NCBI RefSeq assembly: GCF_014650915.1
Contig: NZ_BMVW01000001.1
Coordinates: forward strand, 1,254,093-1,318,092
Reading direction: 5' to 3'
DNA from: Streptomyces poonensis
GTDB lineage: Bacteria; Actinomycetota; Actinomycetes; Streptomycetales; Streptomycetaceae
DNA length: 64,000 bases
Shown here piece after piece: positions 18,299 through 27,462 of the stretch. Each line of letters starts with the position of its first letter. The first letter of the stretch is position 1. A program made the translations under genes and the position numbers. Under the pieces are notes generated by a model, which worked only from the letters and a program-made list of their open reading frames with translations, had not been told where the DNA came from and searched no databases.

Positions 18299-19153
18299 TT
18301 ACGGTCCCGAGGAAGCCGGGGGAGGAGCCAGAGGTTGAGTCGAAGGAGGAGCCGAAGGAGGAGCCGGGGGCGCGGCCGAAGACTCCGGGGAAGCGGGGAT
18401 CCGGCCCCGCCACTCCCGCTGGAGCAGCGCGAACGACGCCCCCTGGTCGTCCGTGACCACGGCCACCCGTCCGTACGACGCCCCGAACGGCAGCGCCTGC
18501 ACGCGTCCCCCGAGCCGCTGCACCGTCCGCAGCGCGGCCGCGAAGTCCGTCACCCCGAAGTGGACGAGGAAATGGGGCGGCATCTCGGGCGGGTACACCT
18601 CCGTGAGGGCGGCGCGGCCGAAGTCGGGCGCGGCGCCGGGGCCGAAGAGGGCGTCGTGGAAGAGGTGCCCGTAGAAGGAGTCGGCGGCGAGGACGTCCCG
18701 GGCGTACAGCTGTGCCCAGGCGAAGGACCCGGGGGTGTGGCGGCGGCCGAAGCCGGGATGGGTGCCGGGCTGCCACAGCCCGAGGACGGCGCCCTCCCGG
18801 TCGGCGGCGAGGGCCGCGGTGCCGAGGGGCGGGGTGCCGTAGGGACCGACCGGGGCGGGGCCGGCGATGATCTGGCCGCCCGCCGTGCGGATCCGCCCGG
18901 TGAGCGCGGGGAGGTCCGCCGTCGCGAAGTGGACCGTCCACACCGTCGGCATGCGCCCGTCCGGCTTGGGGGCGAGTTCGGCGACGGGTTCGCCGTCCAG
19001 GAAGGCCCAGACGGCGGGGCCGTGCACCTCGCGGAACGTCCAGCCGAAGAGCCCGCCGTAGAACCGCTTGCCCGCCTCGACGTCGGGCAGCTGGGCGTCG
19101 ACCCAGCAGGGCACGCCCTCCCCGTACGCATCGACTGCCGCGGTTTCGGCCAT
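18299..19153 (-). CDS. VOC-family protein with two glyoxalase-like domains
   Basis: The 284-residue protein contains two vicinal-oxygen-chelate modules: residues ~12-125 ([26 protein letters not shown] ... AVLGLWQPG) and ~140-250 ([24 protein letters not shown] ... [10 protein letters not shown]). The tail of ~35 residues is Pro/Ala/Ser-rich. Tandem VOC proteins in Streptomyces include antibiotic-binding and dioxygenase-like members. Metal ligands are not obvious. It lies upstream of afsK on the same strand, 166 bp away. Confidence 0.82.
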   Translation of the reverse strand: MAETAAVDAYGEGVPCWVDAQLPDVEAGKRFYGGLFGWTFREVHGPAVWAFLDGEPVAELAPKPDGRMPTVWTVHFATADLPALTGRIRTAGGQIIAGPAPVGPYGTPPLGTAALAADREGAVLGLWQPGTHPGFGRRHTPGSFAWAQLYARDVLAADSFYGHLFHDALFGPGAAPDFGRAALTEVYPPEMPPHFLVHFGVTDFAAALRTVQRLGGRVQALPFGASYGRVAVVTDDQGASFALLQREWRGRIPASPESSAAPPAPPSAPPSTQPLAPPPASSGP

Positions 19154-19462
19154 GCGGCCAAGCTAGACGGGATTGCCCGGGCATGCGCACCGTTGCTGAT
19201 CCGTCCGGAGCGCTCCGGCGCGCGGGGAGACCGCGGGAAGACCGTGGGGAGGGCGGCCCCGGAGGACCATCGCCAAGGCTGTGGAAGAGGTGCGGAGAGA
19301 GGTCCGCATGAGGGCCGGGAGAAGTGTGGAAAGGGTGGCGGCAGGGGCGAGAACGCGCCATTTCGCCGCACCCTTGCCGCACGAACCCCTTGGTGAAAGC
19401 GGTACTCCCCATTTGCAGTCGGCCGAATCGCGCTCAGATCACCCCTCGGTAAGCTGACGGGC
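19154..19462. other. Intergenic region between VOC and TetR genes
   Basis: This 309-bp spacer between divergent genes must contain both promoters. I see no clear palindromic operator or -35/-10 pair. The first ~180 bp is purine-rich on the plus strand and the last ~30 bp before the TetR start is more AT-rich (ATCACCCCTCGGTAAGC). Confidence 0.4.
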
Positions 19463-20113
19463 ATGACAGGACAAGTGCGTACCGTCGACGGCCGCGTGGC
19501 CGGCCGACGTGGGCAGGCGACCCGCCAGAAGCTGCTCGACTGCCTCAGCGAGATGCTCCGCTCCTCCCCGTACCGCGATGTCAGGGTCATCGATGTCGCC
19601 CGGAAGGCGGGCACCTCGCCCGCGACCTTCTACCAGTACTTCCCGGACGTCGAGGGCGCCGTCCTGGAGCTCGCCGAGCACATGGCCGCGGAGGGTGCCG
19701 GGCTGACCGGGCTGCTCGAGGGCCGCTCCTGGATCGGCCGGGCCGGCTGGCAGACGGCGCAGGACCTCGTCGAGGGCTTCCTGGACTTCTGGCGGCGCAA
19801 CGACGCGCTCCTCCGCGTCGTCGACCTGGGGGCCGCCGAGGGCGACAAGCGCTTCGCCAAGATCCGTACGAGGATCCTGACCACCGTGACGAGCTCCCTC
19901 ACCGCCACGATCGCCGAACTCCAGTCCAAGGGCCGGGTCGACAAGGAACTCAACCCGGCGGCCGTGGCCGGCTCCCTCGTCTCGATGCTCGCCTCGGTGG
20001 CCTCCCACCAGAAGGGCGTCCAGAGCGGCTGGGGCGTCAAGCCCGCCGAACTCAAGCCCCATCTCGCCCTGCTGGTCCACCTCGGCGTCACGGGGAAGAA
20101 GCCCACGAAGTAA
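19463..20113 (+). CDS. TetR-family regulator
   Basis: The 216-residue protein has an N-terminal HTH (residues ~18-64: TRQKLLDCLSEMLRSSPYRDVRVIDVARKAGTSPATFYQYFPDVEGAV) and an all-helical C-terminal domain with FLDFWRRNDALLRVVDLGA near residue 110. The C-terminal region resembles the TetR_C_19-like group common in Streptomyces. Its ligand and targets are unknown; the S. coelicolor afsK neighbourhood has similar TetR genes. Confidence 0.88.
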   Translation: MTGQVRTVDGRVAGRRGQATRQKLLDCLSEMLRSSPYRDVRVIDVARKAGTSPATFYQYFPDVEGAVLELAEHMAAEGAGLTGLLEGRSWIGRAGWQTAQDLVEGFLDFWRRNDALLRVVDLGAAEGDKRFAKIRTRILTTVTSSLTATIAELQSKGRVDKELNPAAVAGSLVSMLASVASHQKGVQSGWGVKPAELKPHLALLVHLGVTGKKPTK

Positions 20114-20287
20114 CACGACCGGCGCCTCGGGAGCGCCCTCCCACCTCACGTCCTGTCATACGGGCGGCGGTACACGAATGTCCGTGGACCGCCGCCCGTG
20201 GCGTTTCCCGGGATGCCGGAATACAGGACGCCGCGGCCGTCGCTGACGTGGGGGACGATGACGTCCGCACTCCCGGAGGGAACCGAC

Positions 20288-20722
20288 ATGGCCCTGACCC
20301 GCGAAGAGCGCGAGCAGTTCCTGGCCGAGCCGCACACCGGCGCGCTGGCCGTCGACGCGGGGGCGGGGAGGGCCCCGCTGACCGTGCCCATCTGGTACCA
20401 GTACGAGCCCGGCGGGGACCTCTGGGTCATGACCGGGCGGAGCTCCCGCAAGAACGAGCTGATCCGGGCGGCGGGCCGGTTCTCCCTGATGGTCGACCGG
20501 GTCGAACCCACCGTCCGGTACGTGTCGGTGGAGGGACCCGTCGTGGACACCGTCCCCGTGACCGTCGAGCACCTGCGGGAGATGTCGGCGCGCTATCTGC
20601 CGGCCGAGAAGGTCGACGCGTTCGTCGACGCCTCCTGGAAGAACCACGGTGATCAGGTGGTCGTCCGTATGCGGCCCGAGCACTGGGTGTCGTCCGACCT
20701 CGGTTCGCTGTCGGACCTGTGA
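20288..20722 (+). CDS. PNPOx-fold flavin/F420-binding protein
   Basis: The 144-residue split-barrel protein has LAEPHTGALAVDAGAGRAPLTVPIWYQYEPGGDLWVMTGRSSRKNELI near the N-terminus, typical of the pyridoxamine phosphate oxidase-like superfamily, which includes F420-dependent reductases. With fbiC in the same window an F420 cofactor is possible but not shown. The ATG at 20288 follows GGAGGGAACCGAC. A second PNPOx-fold gene starts 37 bp after its stop. Confidence 0.8.
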   Translation: MALTREEREQFLAEPHTGALAVDAGAGRAPLTVPIWYQYEPGGDLWVMTGRSSRKNELIRAAGRFSLMVDRVEPTVRYVSVEGPVVDTVPVTVEHLREMSARYLPAEKVDAFVDASWKNHGDQVVVRMRPEHWVSSDLGSLSDL

Positions 20723-20759
20723 GTCCGGCCGGTGGCCGACGGCACATGACAATCGGGGC

Positions 20760-21491
20760 ATGACCACCGACAGCACCCCCGGCGACGGCACCGACGGCAC
20801 TGACCTCACCGACCGCACCGACCCGTCCCCCGCCGCGTTCACCGCACTGCTGCGCTCCCTGCGCGTCTGGGACCCGCAGGCCACCGAGCTGCCCCCCTTC
20901 CACCCGGACACGGCCCCCGCCGAGCCGCTGCCGCTGTTCCGGCGCTGGTTCGCGGAGGTCGCGGCGGCCGGGCAGCCGGAGCCGCACACCATGTCGCTGG
21001 CCACGGCGGACGCCGACGGCACACCGGACGTACGGACGGTGATGCTGCACGGCGCGGACGAGACCGGCTGGCACTTCGCCTCGCACGCGGGCAGCCGGAA
21101 GGGACGCCAGCTGGCGGCCCGGCCGTACGCGGCGCTCGGTTTCTACTGGACGGTACGGGGCCGCCAGGTGCGGGTACGGGGCCGGGTGACGACGGCGCCC
21201 GCGGAGGCCGCCCACGCCGATCTGCACGCCCGCTCCACGGGGGCGCTGGCCGCCGGGCTCGTGGGGCGGCAGAGCGAGGTGCTGGGGTCGTACGAGGAAC
21301 TGGAGCGGGCCTCGCAGGCGGCCTGGGAGCGGGCGTCGCGCGAACCGGACGCGCCGGTGCCGTCGTGGACGGTGTACGTGCTGGAGCCGGACGAGGTGGA
21401 GTTCTTCCAGGGGGACGAGCGGCGGCGGCACGTACGGCTGACGTACCGGCGCCGGGGCGGGAGCTGGGTCACGGAGCTGCTGTGGCCGTGA
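20760..21491 (+). CDS. PdxH-like FMN-binding oxidase
   Basis: The 243-residue protein resembles pyridoxamine 5'-phosphate oxidase: PLFRRWFAEVAAAGQPEPHTMSLATADADGTPDVRTVMLHGADETGW, ASHAGSRKGRQLAARPYAALGFYW and a C-terminal RRGGSWVTELLWP like the PdxH C-terminal domain. A closer PdxH is encoded at 47016-47705, so this is a paralogue of unknown substrate. The N-terminus is a Thr/Asp/Gly-rich run. Its 3' end overlaps the convergent GNAT gene by 23 bp. Confidence 0.78.
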   Translation: MTTDSTPGDGTDGTDLTDRTDPSPAAFTALLRSLRVWDPQATELPPFHPDTAPAEPLPLFRRWFAEVAAAGQPEPHTMSLATADADGTPDVRTVMLHGADETGWHFASHAGSRKGRQLAARPYAALGFYWTVRGRQVRVRGRVTTAPAEAAHADLHARSTGALAAGLVGRQSEVLGSYEELERASQAAWERASREPDAPVPSWTVYVLEPDEVEFFQGDERRRHVRLTYRRRGGSWVTELLWP

Positions 21492-22158
21492 CGGGCTCGG
21501 GGTCCGTGGCGAGGCGGGCGTGCAGATGGACGTCCCGGAAGGCGTCGTGGCGCCCCGCCTCGAACATCGCGCCGCGGAGCGTGCCCTCGTAACGGAACCC
21601 GCAGCGCTCCCCGATCCGGCACGACGCGTCGTGCCCGAGGGCGTGTCCCAGTTCCAGGCGGTGCACGCCCAGTTCGTCGAAGGCGTGGCGCGCGGCCAGC
21701 CGGAGCGCCCGGGTGGCGACGCCGCGGCTGCGTGCCTCGGGGAGGACCCAGTAGCCGACGCGGGCGATCCGGAGGAAGTCGTCGATGTCATTGACGCCGA
21801 TGTGCCCGAGCACATCGCCGCTCGCCTCGTCCGTGACGCAGAACGACGCGCTCCGGCCCTCCGCGTCCCACTCGGCCCGCAACCGCATCGACTCCCGCGC
21901 GTCCTCGATCGTCTCGACGAGCTTCACCGGCGTGTTCCACCGCCGGAACCCCGGGTCGGACAGTCCCTGCAACCACGTCTCGACATCCGTCTCGGACTCA
22001 GGGTCCCAGGGCCGCAACCGAAGTCCGTGGCCGCGCAGTTCGACGGAGGCAGGAAAGGAGTCGGGAGAGGAAGAGAAGTCGGGAGAGGAAGAGGGGTCGG
22101 CAGAGGGGAACGGCAACGGAGCGGACGGAGACGGGAACTGGTCTTCGATGTCGGCCAT
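21469..22158 (-). CDS. GNAT N-acetyltransferase (RimJ/RimL-like)
   Basis: The 229-residue protein has the GNAT core: LRLRPWDPESETDVETWLQGLSDPGFRRW, then VGYWVLPEARSRGVATRALRLAARHAFDELGVHRLELGHALGH and IGERCGFRYEGTLRGAMF. This is the Acetyltransf_3 pattern of ribosomal-protein or aminoglycoside-like N-acetyltransferases. The first ~45 residues are a low-complexity Ser/Pro stretch (SSPDFSSSPDSF) unlike the family. The ATG at 22158 was chosen over an upstream in-frame start at 22206. Confidence 0.85.
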   Translation of the reverse strand: MADIEDQFPSPSAPLPFPSADPSSSPDFSSSPDSFPASVELRGHGLRLRPWDPESETDVETWLQGLSDPGFRRWNTPVKLVETIEDARESMRLRAEWDAEGRSASFCVTDEASGDVLGHIGVNDIDDFLRIARVGYWVLPEARSRGVATRALRLAARHAFDELGVHRLELGHALGHDASCRIGERCGFRYEGTLRGAMFEAGRHDAFRDVHLHARLATDPEPVTATAAP

Positions 22159-22236
22159 GGTCCCATTGAAACCCGTACGAACGTCCGCCCCGCGTCCGCC
22201 CCGCATCCGCCCCGCGTCCGGGCCGTGTCCGCCGGC

Positions 22237-23604
22237 TCAGGCGAGGCCCACCTGCGGGGCACCCCGCCGCCGGATCACCAGCGACATCAGCGCGGCCGCC
22301 GCGCACAGCGCCCCCGAGGCGTACCAGACGACGTCGTACGAGCCGAAGACGTCCCGTGCCACACCGCCGAGGAAGGCGACGAGGGCGGCGCCCACCTGGT
22401 GGGAGGCGAGGACCCAGCCGAAGACGATGGCACTGTCGTCGCCGTACTGCTCGCGGCAGAGCGCGAGGGTGGGCGGAACCGTGGCCACCCAGTCCAGGCC
22501 GTAGAAGACGATGAAGAAGACCATCGGCAGATGGACGTCCGGCGCCAGCAGCATCGGCAGGAAGAGCAGCGAGATGCCGCGGAAGGCGTAGTAGACCGCC
22601 AGCAGCCGGCGCGGTTCGAAGCGGTCGGTGAACCAGCCGGAGGCGATCGTGCCGAGGACGTCGAAGACCCCGATGACCGCGAGGAGCGAGGCCGCCGCGG
22701 TGACGGGCATGCCGTGGTCGTGGGCGGCGGGCACGAAATGGGTCTGGACCAGGCCGTTCGTGGAGGCGCCGCAGATCGCGAAGGACCCGGCCAGCAGCCA
22801 GAACGGGCCGGTCCGCACGGCCGAGGACAGCACACTCACCGCACGTCGCGCGGCCCCCGGCACGGGCGGCGGCTTCGGCACGAACTCCCGCGCCCCGTAG
22901 GGCTTCGCGCCCACGTCCGCCGGGTGGTCCCGCAGCAGCAGCCAGACGAAGGGCACGACGGCCAGCGCGGCGAGGGCCACCGTGACGGCGGCCGGGCGCC
23001 AGTTGCGCCCGTCGTCCATGGAGATGATCCAGGACAGCACCGGCAGGAAGATCAGCTGACCCGACGCGGAGGCCGCCGTGAGGATGCCCGTCACCAGGCC
23101 GCGCCGCTCGGTGAACCAGCGGTTGGTGACCGTCGCGGCGAAGGCCAGCGCCATCGAGCCCGAGCCGAGGCCCACCAGCAGGCCCCAGCAGAGCATGAGC
23201 TGCCAGGCCGAGGTCATCCACACGGTGGCGCCCGAACCGACGGCGATCACGGTCAGCGCGACCGCGACGACCCGGCGGATGCCGAACCGGTCCATCAGCG
23301 CGGCCGCGAAGGGCGCCGTCAGGCCGTACAGCGCCAGGTTGACCGACACGGCGGCGCTGATCGTGCCGCGCGACCAGCCGAACTCCTCATGCAGGGGGTC
23401 GATGAGCAGGCCCGGCAGGGAACGGAAGGCGGCCGCACCGGTGATCGTCACAAAGGTGACGGCGGCGACGAACCACGCCCGGTGGATGCGGAAGCGGGCC
23501 CGTCGCGCGGGTCCGGGATTCTCGACGGCTGCCGCGACTTCGGCCGCGTCCCGGGCCTCGGGCGCAGCTGCGGACTCGGATGTCTGGGTCACGTCATAGA
23601 GCAT
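22237..23604 (-). CDS. MFS transporter of the oxalate/formate antiporter type
   Basis: The 455-residue protein has about twelve membrane segments, from RAWFVAAVTFVTITGAAAF to GALCAAAALMSLVI. OFA-like features are the PLHEEFGWSRGTISAAVSVNLALYGL segment near residue 75 and the loop motif RFGIRRVV. The substrate is unknown; many actinomycete members carry monocarboxylates. The ATG at 23604 was chosen because the next ORF starts divergently 59 bp away; an in-frame GTG at 23592 is an alternative. Confidence 0.88.
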   Translation of the reverse strand: MLYDVTQTSESAAAPEARDAAEVAAAVENPGPARRARFRIHRAWFVAAVTFVTITGAAAFRSLPGLLIDPLHEEFGWSRGTISAAVSVNLALYGLTAPFAAALMDRFGIRRVVAVALTVIAVGSGATVWMTSAWQLMLCWGLLVGLGSGSMALAFAATVTNRWFTERRGLVTGILTAASASGQLIFLPVLSWIISMDDGRNWRPAAVTVALAALAVVPFVWLLLRDHPADVGAKPYGAREFVPKPPPVPGAARRAVSVLSSAVRTGPFWLLAGSFAICGASTNGLVQTHFVPAAHDHGMPVTAAASLLAVIGVFDVLGTIASGWFTDRFEPRRLLAVYYAFRGISLLFLPMLLAPDVHLPMVFFIVFYGLDWVATVPPTLALCREQYGDDSAIVFGWVLASHQVGAALVAFLGGVARDVFGSYDVVWYASGALCAAAALMSLVIRRRGAPQVGLA

Positions 23605-23663
23605 CCGGGTCCCGGCCGCTCCGTTCGAGTGGCCCGAAGGACAGCATTCACTAGGATCGGGCC

Positions 23664-24674
23664 ATGACGAACTCACCGTCCGCCCCGCCCCCGCACCGCC
23701 TCCACCGCGTGGTCGTCCTGGCCCTCGACGGCCTGCTGCCCTTCGAGCTGGGCATACCGCAGCGGATCTTCCGGCGGGCCAAGGACGCCGAGAAGCGGCG
23801 TCTGTACGAGGTGGTGACCTGCTCGGTGCGTCCGCCGGGCCCGGTCGACACGGACGCCGACTTCGCGATCCTCGTGGAGAACGGCCCGGAGGCCCTGGCC
23901 ACCGCCGACACCGTCGTCGTCCCGGCGTCGTACGAGCTCGGGCCGGTGTACGAGGAGGGCCGGCTGACCGATGAACTCGCCGCGGCGCTGGGCCACATCC
24001 GGACCGGCACCCGGATGGTCGCCATCTGCACGGGCGGGTACGTCCTGGCCGCCGCCGGGTACCTGGACGGGCGCCCGGCGACCACGCACTGGGCGTCCGC
24101 CGAGCACTTCCAGCGCCTCTTCCCGAAGGTCGAGGTCGACGCGGACGTCCTCTTCGTCGACGACGGCGACGTGCTGACCTCCGCCGGAGTCGCGGCCGGC
24201 ATCGACCTGTGCCTGCACATCGTGCGGCGCGACCACGGCACCGCGGTCGCCAACGAGGTGGCCCGGCGCACGGTCGTACCGCCCCACCGGGACGGCGGTC
24301 AGGCGCAGTACATCGAGCGGCCGGTGCCCGAGCCACAGGCGGCGAGCACGAGGAACGCGCGCGCGTGGGCACTGGGACGGCTGCACGAACCGCTCCAGCT
24401 GCGCGATCTGGCGGAGCAGGAGTCCATGTCGGTGCGTACCTTCACCCGCCGGTTCCGCGAGGAGGTCGGCGTCAGTCCACTGCAGTGGCTGACCCAGCAG
24501 CGCGTCGAACGGGCCCGGCAGCTGCTGGAGTCCAGCGATCTGTCCGTCGACCAGGTGGCGCGGGACGCCGGTTTCGGTACGGCCCAGTCGATGCGCCAGC
24601 ATCTGCAGGCGGCCCTCGGGGTGACGCCGACCGCGTACCGGCGTACGTTCCGCGCGCGGGGCGCCCGGCTCTGA
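23664..24674 (+). CDS. GlxA-type transcriptional regulator (DJ-1/PfpI plus AraC HTH)
   Basis: The 336-residue protein fuses an N-terminal DJ-1/PfpI domain (VVLALDGLLPFELGIPQRIF; nucleophile-elbow-like AICTGGYVLAAAG near residue 118) to a C-terminal AraC HTH pair (LRDLAEQESMSVRTFTRRFREEVGVSPLQWLTQQRVERARQLLE). It is divergent from the MFS gene with only 59 bp between the starts, so it probably controls that transporter. Confidence 0.9.
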   Translation: MTNSPSAPPPHRLHRVVVLALDGLLPFELGIPQRIFRRAKDAEKRRLYEVVTCSVRPPGPVDTDADFAILVENGPEALATADTVVVPASYELGPVYEEGRLTDELAAALGHIRTGTRMVAICTGGYVLAAAGYLDGRPATTHWASAEHFQRLFPKVEVDADVLFVDDGDVLTSAGVAAGIDLCLHIVRRDHGTAVANEVARRTVVPPHRDGGQAQYIERPVPEPQAASTRNARAWALGRLHEPLQLRDLAEQESMSVRTFTRRFREEVGVSPLQWLTQQRVERARQLLESSDLSVDQVARDAGFGTAQSMRQHLQAALGVTPTAYRRTFRARGARL

Positions 24675-25176
24675 GCCGGAGGTGGAGCCGGAGCCGGAGC
24701 CGGATACAGAGATGGAGCCGGAGCCGGAAGAGTTGTCCACAGCCTGTGGAGGGCAGCGATCAGAGACGCGCAGTCGCAGGAGAGTTCCGGCTGGCGGCGC
24801 GCCACTGCCCGCCCCGAGCACGGCATCGCGCGCCGCCATCCGGCTCCGGCGTACTCGCCCGCTCCCCGGAAGACCCGCCGGAGCGGGTCGTCCGTCCCTG
24901 TGGGAGCCGGCACCGGTCACGACCCACACTCGTCGAGGGCTCCCGTCACCGGACCCCTCGTCGTCCCCTCACGGCGAATCGCTGAACACAAGCGTGATCA
25001 AACGGACACGGTACGTCAACACCCCTTCGGGGATTTGACGGTTAATGCCCTTTTCATGACGGCGCGTACAGGAGCACATCCCGGCGCATTTCACCGCGCC
25101 CACCACCATGCCAATCCGGTCTCGTGCAACAGCGCGCAGGCGTATGCGTCACGGGCGGACGATCCGTGGATCCGTC
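24675..25176. other. Non-coding spacer with short repeats and one DnaA-like box
   Basis: This 502-bp stretch contains a GGAGCC-type short repeat cluster (24675-24730) at the end of the GlxA gene. TTGTCCACA at 24733-24741 equals the Streptomyces DnaA-box consensus and forms part of an inverted repeat TCCACA-gcc-TGTGGA. A small hairpin CCCCTTCGGGG lies near 25021-25031. Open frames here lack ribosome binding sites and family resemblance. Confidence 0.4.
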
Positions 25177-25668
25177 TCACACGGCTTCGTACGTCAGCCC
25201 CTGGCAGGCCACCGGGACGGCGGAGGGCACGGCGGAGGGGACGGTGGTGTGTTCGGCAGCGGGCGCGCACCGGTCCAGTTCGCACCAGATGCGCTTGCCG
25301 ACGCCCTCCGCGCTCCAGCCCCAGCGATCGGCGAGCACCTCGACGAGGGACAGGCCACGCCCGTTGGTGTCGTCGCCCTCCGCGCACCGCGGCACCGGGG
25401 GCCGGGCACAGGCGTCGGCCACTTCCAGGCGGACGGTCCCCGCCGCCTCACCGGGCGGTTCCTGCAGCAGCAGCCGGAGCACCGCCGGACAGCCGGTGTG
25501 CACCACGGCGTTGGTGACCAGTTCGGACACGAGCAGGATCAGCGTCTCGGCCAGCGGTTCGTCGGCCCCTATCCCGGAGCCGGCCAGCCGCGACCGGGCC
25601 CACTTACGGGCGCGCCCCACCTCCGCGGGGTCGGGCCGGACCTCCAGTTGCACTTGAAGCACCTGCAC
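25177..25668 (-). CDS. RsbW-like anti-sigma ATP-binding protein
   Basis: The 163-residue protein is a HATPase_c_2 domain. The N-box is LILLVSELVTNAVVHTG near residue 45, the G1 region VRLEVADACARPP and the G2 region TNGRGLSLVEVLADRWG near 112. The C-terminal ~35 residues are Ala/Val/Pro-rich. The start is GTG at 25668 with no strong Shine-Dalgarno; nearby in-frame GTGs are alternatives. With the STAS, EF-hand and sigma-factor genes that follow, it may belong to a partner-switching network. A BldD-like box lies 116 bp upstream. Confidence 0.8.
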   Translation of the reverse strand: MQVLQVQLEVRPDPAEVGRARKWARSRLAGSGIGADEPLAETLILLVSELVTNAVVHTGCPAVLRLLLQEPPGEAAGTVRLEVADACARPPVPRCAEGDDTNGRGLSLVEVLADRWGWSAEGVGKRIWCELDRCAPAAEHTTVPSAVPSAVPVACQGLTYEAV

Positions 25669-26258
25669 CGCTCACACCATCCGAACCGGCGGACACATCG
25701 CCTCGCGCCTAGACAAGGCCACGATCGTGGTCATCTTCTGATCGGCCATCGTTGCGGCCACTGTTTCCATGGCCGACATTGGGATCACCCAGCGTGATCC
25801 CCATACTCTCCAGCATGGTTGACGTAGAGTCACCCCAACAAGCGCTTCGGGCATATTCCAGCGCGAAGGAGTACGCCTGCGGCATACTGTGCGACGCTCG
25901 CGGCGGCGAGTCGAACAGGCGGGAGCATGTCCTCGCCCACCTCGGCGAGCGGCGCCCGTCGCCGGGATCCGGGATCGCCTCAAGGGCGACACCGGGACGG
26001 TTCGGCCTGGGAACCACTCGCATTTCACCCAAGGTACCGGAGCAGACCTCCGACTCCGGGCTGTGACAAGTCACGCGTGGGGAACGACCCGATATCTACG
26101 CTCGGTGATTTCCGCGCTCGGGAGCGACACCGGAGGCCGCTCCCGCAGCATGCGGGGAAGTACGACGGCTGTGACGGTCGCGCGGGGGGCGTACGGCGGC
26201 TCCCGCGAGGGGACGTACGGCGGCTCCGCGGAGGGGCCGCGCAGGCACGCGGAGGGGA
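25669..26258. promoter_or_regulatory. Regulatory spacer with BldD-like box
   Basis: This 590-bp stretch has no ORF I would call. It contains a 12-bp palindrome CCACGATCGTGG (25719-25730), a BldD-type box (25784-25798) inside an 8-bp inverted repeat (25781-25801), and a TTGACG just downstream at 25819. Its 25740-25880 part is clearly less GC-rich. An 83-codon plus-strand frame from ATG 25815 to 26066 is possible but has weak codon bias and no good ribosome binding site. Confidence 0.45.
25784..25798. promoter_or_regulatory. Candidate BldD binding site
   Basis: ATCACCCAGCGTGAT fits every fixed position of the BldD consensus as I recall it, NTNACNC(A/T)GNGTNAN. BldD is the c-di-GMP-responsive repressor of Streptomyces sporulation genes. 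The site lies 116 bp upstream of the RsbW-like gene (25668, minus strand). Confidence 0.6.
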
Positions 26259-26771
26259 CTACTCGGGCACCGTGAAGTAGCGCGCGAACGCCGTCACGAT
26301 CTCCCTCTCCCCCACCTTGCCGTCGGCGTCGGCGTCGAGGCCCGCGGCGACGGCGGCGGCGATCTCCTCGGGCACGCCGAGGGCTCTGAGGACACGCACG
26401 ATGTCCTCGACCGTGGCCGAGCCGTCGCCGTCGGTGTCCGCGACGGCGAGGGCCGCATGCAGGAAGGGCCGGGCGATCTCGGCGAACCGGTCGGGGTTGT
26501 CGCGCAGTCGCTTGACCGCGCCGTTCACGAACTCGTCCCGGGTGATGCGCTGGTCGCCGTCCCGGTCCGCTATCCCGGCCATGCCCTGCCAGAAGGCCTC
26601 GGCACCGCCGTACAGGGCCTGTCCCTTGTCGGACCGGGGCGTGGTGGCGAACTCGGCGAGGACGGCCTTGGCCGCCGCGCTGAAGTCCTCCCGGTCGATC
26701 CAGCCGTTGCCGTCCTGGTCGAAGGTGGCGAACCGGGCGGCGATCCTGCGCTCGTACTCGGTGCTGACCAT
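26259..26771 (-). CDS. EF-hand calcium-binding protein
   Basis: The 170-residue cytoplasmic protein has four EF-hand loops: DQDGNGWIDRED (18-29), DRDGDQRITRDE (69-80), DTDGDGSATVED (112-123) and DADADGKVGERE (146-157). Loops 2 and 4 end in the canonical Glu, loops 1 and 3 in Asp, which usually lowers affinity. This is the calerythrin/CabC-like arrangement of actinomycetes, thought to buffer calcium during development. The ATG at 26771 starts 17 residues before the first loop. Confidence 0.92.
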   Translation of the reverse strand: MVSTEYERRIAARFATFDQDGNGWIDREDFSAAAKAVLAEFATTPRSDKGQALYGGAEAFWQGMAGIADRDGDQRITRDEFVNGAVKRLRDNPDRFAEIARPFLHAALAVADTDGDGSATVEDIVRVLRALGVPEEIAAAVAAGLDADADGKVGEREIVTAFARYFTVPE

Positions 26772-27036
26772 GTCTGTTCGGGCCCGCCTTACGTCATCAC
26801 GTGGGGTGTCTCGCACGGAGCGTACGACGTCAGGCGTCATGCCGGGGACGGGAAACGACGCTCGTGCCAAGACCGGAGGAATTACGCAACAACATCTCGG
26901 TGCAGCGGTACAGCGGTGCGGTGAAGGGGCGCTTGCGGTGAAGTGACGCCGTGGTGGTGCGGTGGGACGGTGGTGCGGTGGGACGGTGATGCGGTGGCAC
27001 AGCGATCATGGTGCGGCGGTCCGCGCATGGTGGGCG

Positions 27037-27462
27037 TCACGCCGACAGTGGGCCGGCCTCCTCGTCGTCCGGGCCCGCACCGACGGCGGAGGCCACGTCC
27101 GGGTGCACGTCGAAGAGACGGCGGACACCGAGGGCACCGAGCACGCGGTTGACGTGCGCGCCCCGCCCGCGAGCGGCGGCGCCCGGCCCGGCCGTGCCCG
27201 CGGGAGCTCTCTCGGGCGGCAGGATCAGGCGCAGCCGGCCCTGGCAGGACCGTATGAGGCGGCGGGTGGCGATGAGGACGCCGACGCCGCTGGAGTCGCA
27301 GAAGACGACCTCCGACAGATCGAGGACCAGATCGCGGCGCCCGTCGGCCACGGCGTCGTGCACGCGCCGGCGCAGCACCGGGGACGTCACCAGGTCCATC
27401 TCGCCCGACACATGGAGCACGGCCCACATCCCGCCCTCTCCGTCGGTCACCTTGAGCGTCAC
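27037..27462 (-). CDS. STAS-domain anti-sigma factor antagonist
   Basis: The 141-residue protein has a STAS domain (residues ~8-115): WAVLHVSGEMDLVTSPVLRRRV, then LVLDLSEVVFCDSSGVGVLIATRR with the phosphorylatable Ser of the DSSG motif near residue 57. A variable Pro/Gly-rich insertion (LPPERAPAGTAGPGAAARG) precedes the last helix. RsbW-like kinases phosphorylate such proteins; unphosphorylated, they free the sigma factor. The GTG at 27462 follows GAGAGG. A divergent sigma factor is 474 bp away. Confidence 0.9.
   Translation of the reverse strand: MTLKVTDGEGGMWAVLHVSGEMDLVTSPVLRRRVHDAVADGRRDLVLDLSEVVFCDSSGVGVLIATRRLIRSCQGRLRLILPPERAPAGTAGPGAAARGRGAHVNRVLGALGVRRLFDVHPDVASAVGAGPDDEEAGPLSA

Noticed and set aside
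24733..24741. TTGTCCACA as part of a replication origin
   Set aside because: It is a single DnaA-box-like match; oriC has many boxes and lies between dnaA and dnaN, which are absent here.
24900..25517. Plus-strand ORF of 205 codons before the RsbW-like gene
   Set aside because: It has poor codon bias, no ribosome binding site, and overlaps the ATPase gene on the other strand.
25815..26066. Possible 83-codon gene starting MVDVESPQQALRAYSS
   Set aside because: Codon third positions are not biased to G/C as in real neighbours and there is no good ribosome binding site; kept only as a note in the spacer entry.
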